Counted from the first letter of the stretch, positions 46,500 through 56,415 are shown. The stretch is DNA of 64,000 bases from Endozoicomonas sp965208385 (GCA_965208385.1 CBDBOO010000049.1:95524-159523); one strand, 5' to 3'. Numbers and translations are program-made. The notes: generated from the letters alone by a model not told the origin.

Positions 46500-46694
46500 C
46501 TATCTAAATGGTGTACTGGAAATCCTGTTGCACTTTACCAGAAGCAGTTGAATGTGTTGGTGGAATCAATGGACAGTCCTCATTAAGCCTTCATTTATCG
46601 GCAAAACAAGGGTTTTTCGTTAGAGCCTATGGTCAATATCTCACAAAAGTCATCGCTTTTTCCCGACTGGTTTTGTATAGGTATAAAGCGCAGT

Positions 46695-46886
46695 ATAGAA
46701 GTCGTCAGCAGCAGAGCAGGATGCTCACTTAGCCAGGAAGGCTATCGCTGACACTAGGGAAGAACTCAGGCAGGAAGCCTGAAAGCTATCACGGAATGAT
46801 GGCAAAAGAACGGGAAAAGTTTTTGGCAGGATGCCAGAATTGACAGGATGTCAGAAAAAACAGATCCAGGGAGGATCTGTTTTTGT
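46695..46886 (+). ncRNA. CsrB/RsmZ-type sRNA that sequesters CsrA
   Basis: Six hairpins in a row carry AGGA in the loop and unlike, self-complementary stems: GAGC-AGGAT-GCTC (46714-46726), AGCC-AGGAA-GGCT (46731-46743), TCAGGC-AGGAA-GCCTGA (46766-46782), TGGC-AGGAT-GCCA (46824-46836), TGAC-AGGAT-GTCA (46841-46853), and the terminator stem with loop AGGGA. GGA in a hairpin loop, ideally ACAGGAUGU, is the CsrA/RsmA binding element, and RNAs with many such hairpins titrate CsrA. Further unpaired GGA motifs lie between. The RNA ends in a T-tract. The 5' end is estimated: a weak -10 (TATAGA, near 46695) is visible and I found no clear GacA site. Confidence 0.82.
46859..46886 (+). terminator. Terminator of the CsrB-like RNA
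   Basis: Stem AACAGATCC / GGATCTGTT with loop AGGGA, followed by TTTTGTTT. It both ends the sRNA and presents a further GGA loop. Confidence 0.88.
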
Positions 46887-46894
46887 TTGTAGTG

Positions 46895-46923
46895 TTGACA
46901 AATGCCACCGTCATAAATAATAT
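46895..46923 (+). promoter_or_regulatory. Sigma-70 promoter of tRNA-Thr
   Basis: TTGACA (46895-46900), 17-base spacer, TAATAT (46918-46923), 15 bases before the tRNA. Confidence 0.85.
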
Positions 46924-46937
46924 GCACCTCGTTCCTT

Positions 46938-47013
<76 letters not shown>

Positions 47014-47093
47014 AATTTTCTCTTAAGTTTCAATGACTTAAGGGACGTTCAAGACAAGAATGGATATTTGTCTTATGTCGTTTAAAGGCTAAA

Positions 47094-47262
47094 TCAGCAC
47101 AGCTGTCAGCACATTTGAACGATTGTACATCGAAACCGATCATATAATGTGATCGGTTTTTTTGTGTCTGATGCTAAAGGAATTCCGCTAGACCCCACAA
47201 TGTGCTGACAGCATCAGCACAAAAAGGATAGTTATCAGCACAATCAGCACGTATATCAGCAC
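47094..47262. repeat. Cluster of seven TCAGCAC heptamers
   Basis: TCAGCAC occurs at 47094, 47106, 47214, 47235, 47244 and 47256 and inverted at 47202. Several are 12 or 9 bp apart, about one helical turn. This is like arm-type integrase sites or replication iterons. It lies between tRNA-Thr and the accessory block that carries a recombinase gene. Function unproved. Confidence 0.6.
47133..47163 (+). terminator. Terminator of tRNA-Thr
   Basis: Stem AAACCGATCA / TGATCGGTTT around TATAATG, followed by a T-run. It lies 120 bp after the tRNA, between the heptamer repeats. The stretch 47263-47401 holds a hairpin around 47350-47378 (CAAACC/GGTTTG) and nothing else I can name. Confidence 0.85.
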
Positions 47263-48931
47263 ATGACTTTCGTCGTTTCTTTTTAATTCCTGAAATAATC
47301 TTAAAGTAAGCAGGCTTAGATCAAAAAATTCTTCAGAGTACCACTCCACAAACCAAAGGTTTGCAGAGTGATGCTTTCACTGGCTCCTTCCAATATTATG
47401 TTCAGCCAATCAACCAATGTTGAGTCAATCCAAACAAGGACGACTTCAACTGATCAAGCTGACTGATAACCACACTTTGGGAAAACAGCTTTTCTACGGC
47501 TGCGACTGCAATTCCCAACCCAATGACTTCTATTTCTGATTTCTCACATCGCTTGACCAGTTCCAGTACAGGATTGTGATGATCCCTATCCGGGCCTCCA
47601 TCCGTAATCATCAAAATCAACCGGCGTTCAGTTTTTGCCTGAAGCACTTGATGTACTGAATGCCAAAGCCCTGTTGCCATAGGTGTAGAATCATGACTGT
47701 TCAAAGCTGTCAGCACTGAGGCGGTTTTTTGAACTGAATCGCCCTGAGTAAGAATCTCAAAAACTTCATTATCAGCGTTACCTGGGTAAGCTGATGCAGA
47801 CACCGTCACACCATTGATTTGCTTCAGTGCAATCACCAATGCCAGAACAGCCTCTCTTGCCAGCTCCATTCGCGGCCCCATTGAAGCCGATATATCCAAT
47901 GAGATATGAACAGCCGCATTAATCGCCAGAGTTTCAGATCGTTGTTTAAACACACGACCATCGTTCAAAGCTGCTCGATGTAATCGCCGCCCATCCAGTT
48001 TTGCTCCTCGTTTTCCTGTGCGGTTATGAGCCAAGGTTTTTGCCTGAACCAGCCCCGTTAACTGAGCTGCCAGTCTGGAGGATTCCAGTTTGACTTTCTC
48101 CAGTAACATCTGCCCTGCTTGTTTGTCCGCTTCGGATACGGTGACCTTTCCAACTTCCGGTGTTGTGGAAATCCCTGAGCAGCCACTGCCTTGCTGAAGA
48201 CTCCAACTTTCCAGTTCCTGGGCAACAGCCTGGAACGCATCTTCCGGCCAGTCTGATTCCGTGGACTCCAGGATGGATTTCAAAACCAGACATTCGTTAC
48301 CTGCTTCCGTTAATTCCGGGGTTTCAGTTTTCCCTGAGACACCTTCGGATTGACCCGATTGGTTTTGATTCTCCTGTGTTGATTTTGAATCTATCGTTTC
48401 TCCTTGTGCATCACTGGAATCAGAGTTTTCGCAGGGTGAATGTTCTGATTTCTCCTCCTCACCGTTATCTGGACTTGCATCCTGTTGTGTATCCTCTGAT
48501 TCAGTTGAAGACTCGGAGTTGGTTTTATCTCCACGTTTCTGAAAAAGACCAATGATCTGATCTGCCAGAGATTGCGCCTCCTTCGTACTCTGTAGGCTTG
48601 GAACTTCCGCCAACAACGTATTCAGGTCATTCAGCAACGCTTTGGAAAAACACTGTTTCATAACCTGATTAGCTGTATTGGCATTCTGCTTCAAAGCGGT
48701 TTGCTTCAGAATTTCGTATCGAAGTTTCAGCAGCAAACCATCATGAAGCACCTTCACAGGTGGATCGTTGACAGTAGGCGCACTTAAACGACCTTCAGCC
48801 ACCAACTGTCTGACGACTTCCGATAATGAAAACGCTGTGCCGGGGGGGTGTAATTAAAAGTGTTCATTAGAAGTTTTTCTGCCCACAAAACCTCAATATG
48901 AACGATAATGTAAGAGTATTTCTCAACCCTA

Positions 48932-50380
48932 GTACTGCGTTTTTCTGAATTTGAGACTGAGGAACGTCTGACCGACCAGATAATTTCTATTTATCCAATT
49001 CAGAGACGATATTCATATTCAAACACTTGATATTGTAGATCTTTACGATAGATATGATATTTGGCACATACCCCACCATTAGCCAGCTTTCAATGAAGAA
49101 ACTGAACGACGGTTTGTTGTTTACTGCCTCAATCAATGAGGCTTTTCATTATCCAGTGCAAGCGGGTTCTGGCAACACAGGATAAAGCTTTTTCAGCTTA
49201 GTTCGCGCATTCTCTGTGGTGAAACGCCACTCCATCGCAGATTTACAAGCATTGCGCTCTGCCTCCCAAGCTTCCACTTCACGGCGAAGCGTATCCTGAT
49301 CCGGTATACGACAGTTCAAACATTGGCGACTCAGTATGCTCAACTCTATTTCAGCCATATCCAGCCAGCTGCCGTGTTTTGGCGTGTAGTGAAACTCAAG
49401 TTTGTTCGCAATTCGGTGCGCCTCTTCAGGGCTAAAGGCTTTATAAAGGGACGCCGCTGTATGGGTGTTCAGGTTGTCCTGTACCAGTACAATTTTATCC
49501 GCCTCTTTGTAACGACCGTCCACTAACTCTTTGACCTGATGCGCCCAGTCTACAGCCGTTCTGCGATCAGTGATCTCAACATGTCGCCAGCCTGCCAGGG
49601 GCTCGAATATCATGAAGATATTACTGACGCCATTGCGGTCATACTCCGTGTCATAGCGCTCGGGCTTACCAGGCTCTATAGCGATAGGTTTACGTACCTC
49701 AATGATTAACTGTTTATTGCTTTCGTCGAGACAAACCAAGGGACGCTTGGGGTCATAAGGTTGTTGGTAAAGATCCAGAACCTCCTCCATAGCACTGACA
49801 AAATGGGCACTTTCCTCTTCAGGGATACACCATTCTTTCTTCAGCCAAGGTTTAAGTTCGTTTTTTTTTAACTCGGCATGAACGGTGCTTCTGGAGATTT
49901 CGTCAACATACTGTAGCTCAACCATTTTGTCTCGTAGTAAGTTCAGCGTCCAACGACACCGACCTTCCGGTGGAGGCGAGCAGGCAATGGCGATAAGGTG
50001 AGCTTGTCCTTCACCGTCCAGTTTGCGCTTGTGACTATTACCAGCATGCTTGCCATTAATGGCTACTTCCAAGCCTTCTTCAACGAGGCGCTGACGAAGG
50101 CGGCAGATAGTAACCACCCTGACACAGAAAGCTTTGGCTACCTGTTGGTGAGTCAGGGGAGATTGGTTTTCATCAATGGCTAAAAGAATTCCAGCTCGAC
50201 GTTTCTTGTGCTGAGCAACTCTGGGTTTATCCCGCTTGATCAGGGTTTCAAGCATTACCCGCTCATCATCAGTCAATCGGACATGATATTTGATTAGCAT
50301 CGTAACTCCGTCGTTTGTTTCAATGGAGTTATCAGGATGAGCTATTTTACGAAAATATCATTTCGAGCCGAATGGAGTAC
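48932..50380 (-). mobile_element. IS630-family element 2, inside ISKra4 copy 2
   Basis: Bounded by TA on both sides (48930-48931 and 50381-50382), the normal IS630 duplication. Short inverse ends GTACT...AGTAC. It contains one transposase gene. It lies about 11 bp before the ISKra4 transposase start and so replaces that gene's native promoter. Confidence 0.8.
49149..50300 (-). CDS. IS630-family transposase (element 2)
   Basis: 383 aa in one frame. N-terminal helix-turn-helix (TRRAGILLAIDENQSPLTHQQVAKAFCVRVVTICRLR region), linker, then the DDE domain: PLVCLDESNKQLI, IVLVQDNLNTHT and FHYTPKHGSWLDMAEIELS with the terminal catalytic acid. Intact and probably active. It differs from the IS630 at 8474, which is two-frame and has other ends. 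Confidence 0.93.
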   Translation of the reverse strand: MLIKYHVRLTDDERVMLETLIKRDKPRVAQHKKRRAGILLAIDENQSPLTHQQVAKAFCVRVVTICRLRQRLVEEGLEVAINGKHAGNSHKRKLDGEGQAHLIAIACSPPPEGRCRWTLNLLRDKMVELQYVDEISRSTVHAELKKNELKPWLKKEWCIPEEESAHFVSAMEEVLDLYQQPYDPKRPLVCLDESNKQLIIEVRKPIAIEPGKPERYDTEYDRNGVSNIFMIFEPLAGWRHVEITDRRTAVDWAHQVKELVDGRYKEADKIVLVQDNLNTHTAASLYKAFSPEEAHRIANKLEFHYTPKHGSWLDMAEIELSILSRQCLNCRIPDQDTLRREVEAWEAERNACKSAMEWRFTTENARTKLKKLYPVLPEPACTG

Positions 50381-50391
50381 TAGTTAGTATT

Positions 50392-51699
50392 ATGCCCTCA
50401 CCTATTTCTCTTGCTGATAGACTTGCAGCCCACCCCGAGCTTGAGCTTAGAGTTTCTGCACTTCTGGATATTGTTGAAGCCGAGTCAGGTCTCCTGGATC
50501 GTGCTGATGATGCTGAAGAAGCCGTCATTGTCCACCTGCGTGAAATGGGCAATGAACTGCTTACTGGCTGGGGTACCTACAAGGAAGATCAAAAATTTGG
50601 CGAGGCTTGCCTGAAGCACCCCGGAGCTAAAACTCAAAAAAAAAACACTTATTGGCTGAGCACCTATGGGAAAATAGAAGTTCTTGAACGCTGCCAGACG
50701 GTAGACAAGCATCGGGTCAGACCTTTCAGTCATGCCGCTCATATTCACTGTCGCGACTACTCCCGCACAATTCAACGTAAAATTGTAGACTTTGGTGCAG
50801 ATAGTTCTTTTCAGGCAGCTGCAAAAAAAATACATGAACATTATGGTATTGATGTGCCTGAGTCTTCTATTCGAGCCATAACTCTTGAGCACGCAAGCTG
50901 TATGCAAAATGATTCCATCAGTGCATCACAAAATCGTCAGGACTGCCTCGGTGAAGCTGCCCAGTTCATAGGAGAAATGGATGGAAGCATGATTCCTGTT
51001 GTCCTCATTGATGAAGAGGCAGAAGGTGACAAACGCAAAGCACGTAAAACTGAATGGCAGGAGGCTAAACTTTGCCAGGTCTATAAGCTGGGTAGTTCAG
51101 ATAAACGTCATCAGGCCACAATGGGAGGGCCGGATGAAGCAGGTGACCAGTGGTTGAGTTGTGCAATAGAGCAGGGGCTCAACCGGCAATCCTCTATCCA
51201 TTGCGTGAGCGATGGAGCCACCTGGATTGCCAACCAGACAAAGAGAGTGTTTGGAGAGCAAGGAAGTTTCCTCGTTGACTATTATCATCTCTCTGAGCAC
51301 TTCGCTGATGCAGTAGAAGAGTGTGTCGGGTTTAACAAGGAAACACGTGTACAGTGGCGGCATATCCAGCAGGAACGCATGAAATCTGGCAATGTTAATG
51401 CCGTCATGGCAGAGCTTGATCCGCATAGAAACGGAAAGAAAGGCAAAGCAGCCAATAAACCAGAGGAGTGTCACCGATATATCCGAAACCGTCCAGGGCA
51501 ATTCGAATATGCTGCAGCAGAAGCAGCCAATCTTCCCATTGGCTCTGGCGAAATAGAAAGTTCTAACAGTGCAGTAGTGCAGATGCGACTAAAAATACCG
51601 GGTGCTTGGTGGAAGCCTTCCATCGCAGGAGCAATGCTTTGCTTAAGAACATTGCGTTCTAACGGGGACTGGGATCAGTACTGGCAGCAAGCAGGATAA
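50392..51699 (+). CDS. ISKra4-family transposase (copy 2)
   Basis: 435 aa. The first catalytic block is FIGEMDGSMIPVVLID, followed by SIHCVSDGATWIANQ, FLVDYYHLSEHFADAV and the C-terminal LPIGSGEIESSNSAVVQMRL. The IESS variant differs from the IEATCK form of the other ISKra4 transposases here, so it belongs to another subgroup. Full length. Confidence 0.9.
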   Translation: MPSPISLADRLAAHPELELRVSALLDIVEAESGLLDRADDAEEAVIVHLREMGNELLTGWGTYKEDQKFGEACLKHPGAKTQKKNTYWLSTYGKIEVLERCQTVDKHRVRPFSHAAHIHCRDYSRTIQRKIVDFGADSSFQAAAKKIHEHYGIDVPESSIRAITLEHASCMQNDSISASQNRQDCLGEAAQFIGEMDGSMIPVVLIDEEAEGDKRKARKTEWQEAKLCQVYKLGSSDKRHQATMGGPDEAGDQWLSCAIEQGLNRQSSIHCVSDGATWIANQTKRVFGEQGSFLVDYYHLSEHFADAVEECVGFNKETRVQWRHIQQERMKSGNVNAVMAELDPHRNGKKGKAANKPEECHRYIRNRPGQFEYAAAEAANLPIGSGEIESSNSAVVQMRLKIPGAWWKPSIAGAMLCLRTLRSNGDWDQYWQQAG

Positions 51700-52069
51700 T
51701 GGGTAGATGGAACACTTTTAATTACACCCGTGCCGGGGTATTCCCGACTCATTGCTCCTTCTATACGAATATCTTCAAGCAAGTTGGTCAACCTGTGTCG
51801 TAAAGGTGAACCGCTCTGATCCAGACCAAAGTCTGTGTAACGAACGTGTGCGGCTTCGTGGGACAAATAACCCCAAACCTTCGCCTCCTGCTCAGGGCAT
51901 TCAGGATCAAAGGCCGGTATCAGTATGCGTTCACCATCGGTGCATGCTCTCTGACCAGAGACTTCTACCTGAACACCCAGTTTTCTGCCTAATGCGCTGC
52001 CAACTATTGGTAAAGCGCGTTGCAATACAGGAACCATTATCAGTCCCTCCTTTTATTTGAAACAAAAAA

Positions 52070-52105
52070 GGGACACAGTTCCTACCCAAACGGGCACTAT
52101 GTCCC
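52070..52105 (-). promoter_or_regulatory. Leader hairpin A before the CobT-like gene
   Basis: In the sense (minus) RNA GGGACAUAG pairs over nine bases with CUGUGUCCC, using one U-G pair that is a mismatch on the other strand. An inner CCC-GTTT-GGG hairpin sits in the loop, and six U plus GUUU follow. AAGGAGGG and the ATG come next. The shape is that of an intrinsic terminator placed just before a ribosome binding site, and matches hairpins B and C. Confidence 0.7.
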
Positions 52106-52279
52106 GCTGGGGTTTGAGCTTGTTAGAGCTCTGGTTAAAAGCTTTCTTTAAAAGTAGAAAGTCGCTGCCGTCTGGTTCACTTCAACCGTTGGGTTCGTAC
52201 TTTCTATGTTTTCCTCTTTCTCTGCTATTTCCTCCGTTTCTTTGGCTACTTCTGTGAGTTGCTCCTGTATTTCAACAGG

Positions 52280-52553
52280 CTCTGTACTGACTGCTTGTTC
52301 TGCACTTAATGCCTGAGCGCATTGCTGCATTTGCTCAACAGAACAGAGCAACAGCACCCGCTCCATCAATTGCGTCAGCGCTTCGCCTTCCAGAGAACCC
52401 CGATTAGGCAGTCTTGCTAATCCTTCATCCAGCCGTTGCACCAGAGGCGCAATGTCCGGATCAACAAAAGCCAGGCCGTTGAGCTTGTCCCGTAGCCGTA
52501 AGTACGGCTTCAGGGCTTTTCGGGTAACTTTGCTTTTATCCTTAAAGGTTTGC
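52280..52553. repeat. 274-bp direct repeat, copy A
   Basis: Base-for-base identical to 52815-53088 as far as I can read. It is part of the DUF3150-like gene. The ISKra4 fragment lies exactly between the two copies. Confidence 0.95.
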
Positions 52554-52814
52554 CAAGCGTAATGGGAGAACCGTCCAGTAATCAAGCCACTCAAGTTGCT
52601 TTTTTTGTTCCCAGTTGTCCCGCTTCATTTAAGGCATCTTGCAAATGATTTTCGAAATCCACCATTGAGCGATTGTGCGGGATTTTGATAACGATTTCTG
52701 TGATTTCATCGTTGGATGAAAGGACTGAGCTGTACATATTTCTCAACGCCAAAAAAGCCTATACGACCATACTAGTGTAGTCGTTTTTCTTGACATTGTT
52801 TAAATCACACACCC
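52554..52814 (-). mobile_element. Truncated ISKra4 (right 260 bp of copy 1 type)
   Basis: Corresponds to 11984-12239 of ISKra4 copy 1 and ends at the true element terminus (CACACACCC). It differs by several single-base insertions, mostly in short runs (CC, AA, poly-T, poly-A). The inner end has no terminal repeat, so it is a one-ended remnant. Confidence 0.9.
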
Positions 52815-53088
52815 CTCTGTACTGACTGCTTGTTCTGCACTTAATGCCTGAGCGCATTGCTGCATTTGCTCAACAGAACAGAGCAACAGCACCCGCTCCA
52901 TCAATTGCGTCAGCGCTTCGCCTTCCAGAGAACCCCGATTAGGCAGTCTTGCTAATCCTTCATCCAGCCGTTGCACCAGAGGCGCAATGTCCGGATCAAC
53001 AAAAGCCAGGCCGTTGAGCTTGTCCCGTAGCCGTAAGTACGGCTTCAGGGCTTTTCGGGTAACTTTGCTTTTATCCTTAAAGGTTTGC
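52815..53088. repeat. 274-bp direct repeat, copy B
   Basis: Second copy. It begins at the base after the ISKra4 terminus. It continues into the rest of the DUF3150-like gene. Confidence 0.95.
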
Positions 53089-54154
53089 TCGAACAGGGTT
53101 TGAGCTTCTCGACTGATTTCTTCCCGCAAGGTGTTTCCCAGTCGGTTAACCTGCTGATTCAGCTTGTCGGGTTTAGGCGACGCCGTGACTTTATACACGG
53201 TGTAACCAAAATCCAGTCGCTGGCCAACGTAACCGGCATCGGGCACAGCTTTGCGAATGGCTTCAGCAAAATCGGAATGAGCATTGACCCACGCCTTAAT
53301 GTGCTGATCGTACTGGGCCAGAAACGTCTGCTTTTCCTGATCGAAGTCGGACTGAAGTTGATCCAGTTCCTGACTTAACCCATCTACACAAGCATCCGGC
53401 ACAGCATAACCTCCCAGAAATCGAACTCCGTCACGGGCACAGAGTCTTCCGGCTTGTTCCCGCAACCGATTGAACGGTTTCAGTACTTCACGGTTGCACA
53501 GTTTTTTACTGCCCAGACTGATGACTTCATCAGACGGCAGCTGACCACCCTGCCCTAAGGCCAGATCTTCAGGTTTCAGTCGACGGGCACCTGACCAGAT
53601 CGTGCAATCCACGGTCATCACCGACATTTGGTTCAGTATCTGTGTAATCGTGTTCATGCTTCACCTCCTGAAAGCCACAGTTCACCAAAGATATCTTCAC
53701 CCAGACGATGTATTGCAGTCCGTTCTGCGGGTTCCGTCCTTGCGGTCAGGGTTTGCTCAAGAGCGTATTCAAACACTCGGGGCGCTCCCTGAAACCGAAG
53801 TGACAACCTTGCCCAGCGCACCAGGCCACGAGTGGATAAGGTACAGCTCAGTTGTGCTTCGCCTTCTTGACTGCCAACGAAAAGACGACGAATCTCGTGA
53901 GCGAGTTTCACCATATTTTCCCTGACGATGACTGGCAGGCTCGGTACCACTTGTTCCAGAATCGTCAGTTCGGTGGATTCGTCCGGGTAATCCACTTCGA
54001 TCACACGAAACCTATCCAGCCAAGCTAACGATTGTCGTAAGACTCCCTGATACAAACCACTGCCATCTCCGGCTCCGGCACTGTTGCCCGTTGCCACGAA
54101 TCGAAACCGTGGATGTACGGGAATAATCTCTCCTCCGTTCTGTGCCAATACTAA

Positions 54155-55769
54155 GGGTGAAAGTCTCATATTGACCGGAACTCTCATTCCATATTGTTAG
54201 ACTGAACAGGGAATGGAACCACATTGCTCGTGGTTACCTCTGTGACCTTGGCACAGTAAGTTACTGACAAAAGCTTCCAGCCATTATCAAACCAGCCACT
54301 CTGTATTAATGACCTGAGAGTCAGAATGCCTTGACCTCCGGGGTGTCGCCAGCGCATACCTGAACACTTCATCCGCTGTGTCACTAACGTTTTACAGGTC
54401 GCCTCAATAACGCCAGATCCTATAGGCAGGTTGCACGACAGGTGTTCTGCATACTTCATGCGGTCACGATTATTCCTGAAGTATTCCAACTCTGTCTTTA
54501 ACTTCGATCGCCGAGGATGTCGGCTGTGTTGATAGGCCAAAGCCTTGATGACTTTCTCAACCCCATCAGATTCTTCCTTCAAAATATGACGGTAGGTGAT
54601 GAACTTCTCTTTGGGTTTTGAACTGTTTTCACCGTAGGACAGGTCAAACGCCTTCTTCAGATGTTCTGCTGCATGATAAAAATCCACGATTTCATGCCCT
54701 TGAGGAAGCTCTTTGGCAAGATAAGTCCAGTTGTCTTTAGCGCCATCAGCCACCTTGACCAATGACAGTTGAGGCTTCTGCCTGAGTGCTTCGTTCAGGA
54801 AACGGGAGAGCGACTGCTTTAGAGTTACTTTCTTGCTCTCTGGCATTCGGCCAATCCTGATGGTCGACAGGCGTTCACCTTCAACATCGTAAAACGACAG
54901 AGTTCCACAACTGGCTTCCTGGCAACCTGCCGGGCCACGAGTACGCTTGCCTTCAGCTGTACTTTGTTCACGTTTTTCCTGACGTTTCCCGTCTTTCATA
55001 GGCAGCATGACACCGTCCAAAGAGGCCGCTACAGTTACCGCTTCTTCGGGAACCTTGAGGCTATCTTTGAGGATGCACTCAAAAGGCTCACGGTACTGTT
55101 CCCATTGTTCATTGAACTTTTTTGGAAGTCGGGTTAACGAGCTTTCCGACGGTGACATATTACCCATCAAATCGAGCAGAGTTTTGGCGATCCCCGGAGA
55201 GAGCTGAGCCACAACCCAGACCGCTTGCTTTGCGGCCCTTGGCGTCCAGTAACCCTCAACGATGCCTGCCCTGAGTTCCAGGGGGACAATGCAGTCATCC
55301 TTGCCGCTGCGGTATAGCGTGCGGGCAACTCGGATGGGACCAGCAGCTGACTGGTAAGTTTGGGAGCAACGCAATGCACGATGATAGCAGGTGCCGTTCA
55401 CTTCAATAGCAGGAATATCTATATCGAGGCCGGACAAGTCTTCTGCCAGGGTCTCCCGCCTCTGCTTGAACAAAGAGAGCGTGAAGCTCGTTTTCATAAT
55501 CTTCAAAGTGTTTAATCGGGTCATGGTGCTTGCGAAGGGAGGCCAGTTTGTGCTCAAGCTGCTGGATAATACGGCAGGGATGATTGGCGGCTTCAGTCAG
55601 TTGCTGACATAATTCCATCGGGGCGGCCTCTCACTGAAAGATGTTGGTTTCCAGTTAGCATCATACCTGCGTTTGGTCGTTACCCTCCCTTGTCTGAGAA
55701 AAGTCGATGTCGTGTCGTTTATACTGGAGCCCATGCCCTGCAATGACGGTCAATATGAGACTTACACCC
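54155..55769 (-). mobile_element. ISKra4-family element, copy 3
   Basis: 1,615 bp. Ends GGGTGAAAGTCTCATATTGA (54155-) and the inverse at 55769, one mismatch in 22. An 8-bp duplication AATACTAA lies at 54147-54154 and 55770-55777. Inserted in the CobS-like gene. Confidence 0.95.
54184..55618 (-). CDS. ISKra4-family transposase (copy 3), two frames
   Basis: The main frame (55557-54184) has VAASLDGVMLP, LVKVADGAKDNWTYL, IVDFYHAAEHL and LPIGSGVIEATCKTLVTQRM. The family's N-terminal part is in another frame: 55618-55403 (MELCQQLTEAANHPCRIIQQ... FEDYENELHAL), which should continue as RRETLAEDLSGLDID in the main frame. The change of frame is near 55465-55490. It may be programmed or a disabling mutation. 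Confidence 0.8.
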
Positions 55770-56323
55770 AATACTAAAGGCGCTCCGTCCAGCAAGTCAT
55801 AAAGACCCGCCAGCTCTGCGGGGTCCGCCACATCCATTTCATCCAAAATTAGAAGATGACCTTCTCGAACCGCTTTGGTTAGAGCACCTGCCTGAAACGG
55901 TGTCGATCCATTGTCCAGTACCTTCTGACCTAAAAGATCATCGAGCTCCAGGCGTCCATGGACGGGCACCAGCTGGCAGGGCCAGTTCAGCCGTGAGGCT
56001 GCTTGGCACACCAGACTGGTTTTTCCACATCCGGTGGGGCCAATTAAGAAAAGGCCGTCACCGGAAGGTTCGTCCAGAAAAGCCAGTAACTTACGTAGCC
56101 TATCCCGGTCGAACACATACGGTTGTTGTGCAGGCACGGCTGGGTGTCCACACGCTTTATAACCTTCGAGTAGAATCAGCTGATTACTGTCTAATCCAAA
56201 GGTATCGTTCAGCTCGTAAAATGCAGCTTGTAAAGCTGCAGTTGGTTGAGCTTTCTCTGTTTCTAAAGTTGTAGCTTCAAGGGATGCAGTCATCGTCGAC
56301 TCCTGCCGTTTCAAACAAAAAAA

Positions 56324-56360
56324 GGGCAAAAGACGACCCCGGCAGGGCTATCATTTGCCC
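56324..56360 (-). promoter_or_regulatory. Leader hairpin B before the CobS-like gene
   Basis: In the sense RNA GGGCAAA pairs with UUUGCCC; an inner CCC-TGCC-GGG hairpin lies in the loop; seven U and GUUU follow, then GGCAGGAG and the ATG at 56293. Same layout as hairpins A and C with different stem bases. Confidence 0.7.
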
Positions 56361-56415
56361 GTTCGGGTGGATTTTATGTTGCTTACCTTGTCGTACTTTC
56401 CGTTAAGTCATTCCG

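Larger units (their letters stand above)
48846..51729 (+). mobile_element. ISKra4-family element, copy 2, carrying an IS630
   Basis: Perfect 20-bp terminal repeats GGGTGTAATTAAAAGTGTTC at 48846 and inverted at 51729. A 9-bp duplication GTGCCGGGG flanks it (48837-48845 and 51730-51738). Its transposase is intact, but a second IS (48932-50380) sits between its left end and the transposase start. Without the insert it is about 1.43 kb. It interrupts the CobT-like gene. Confidence 0.95.
47402..52037 (-). pseudogene. CobT-like von Willebrand A protein, split by ISKra4
   Basis: N-terminal part 52037-51739 (MVPVLQRALPIVGSALG) and C-terminal part 48836-47402 join in frame when the element and one 9-bp duplication are removed, giving SREYPGTAFSLSEVVRQLVAEG. 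The N-terminal part has a metal-site-like LSHEAAHVRY (HExxH). The middle is acidic and serine-rich. The C-terminal part has a MIDAS site HISLDISASMGPR. About 590 codons. It resembles the CobT-like partner of the CobS-like ATPase in the same block. In SXT/R391-type elements such pairs are conserved, with no proven role in cobalamin synthesis. Confidence 0.85.
52148..53657 (-). pseudogene. DUF3150-like gene, split by duplication and IS fragment
   Basis: ATG at 53657 overlaps the CobS-like stop by 4 bp. The frame runs (MNTITQILNQMSVMTVDCTIW...) to copy B of a 274-bp direct repeat and is then broken at 52814 by an ISKra4 fragment. Copy A of the repeat (52280-52553) continues to the native end VEVNQTAATFYF at 52148. 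Removing one repeat and the fragment gives about 324 codons. Family known from SXT-like elements, always beside the CobS/CobT-like genes; function unknown. Confidence 0.75.
53654..56293 (-). pseudogene. CobS/MoxR-like AAA+ ATPase, split by ISKra4
   Basis: The first part (56293-55778) has Walker A LIGPTGCGKTSL and Walker B HLLILDEMDVADP. The second part (54146-53654) has the sensor 1 region RFRFVATGNSAG and the arginine-containing C-terminal helices. The parts join in frame through the target duplication as LDGAPLVLAQNGGEIIP. ATG at 56293 chosen (MTASLEATTLE): GGCAGGAG precedes it, while the longer frame would overlap hairpin B. About 340 codons. Family members act with a CobT-like partner. 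Confidence 0.88.

Noticed and set aside
46508..46732. 74-codon plus frame before tRNA-Thr
   Set aside because: It overlaps the PTP remnant and the CsrB-like RNA and has no protein-like conservation visible.
47094..47262. CRISPR array
   Set aside because: Repeats are only 7 bp, spacings of 9-12 bp are too short for spacers, and no cas gene is present.
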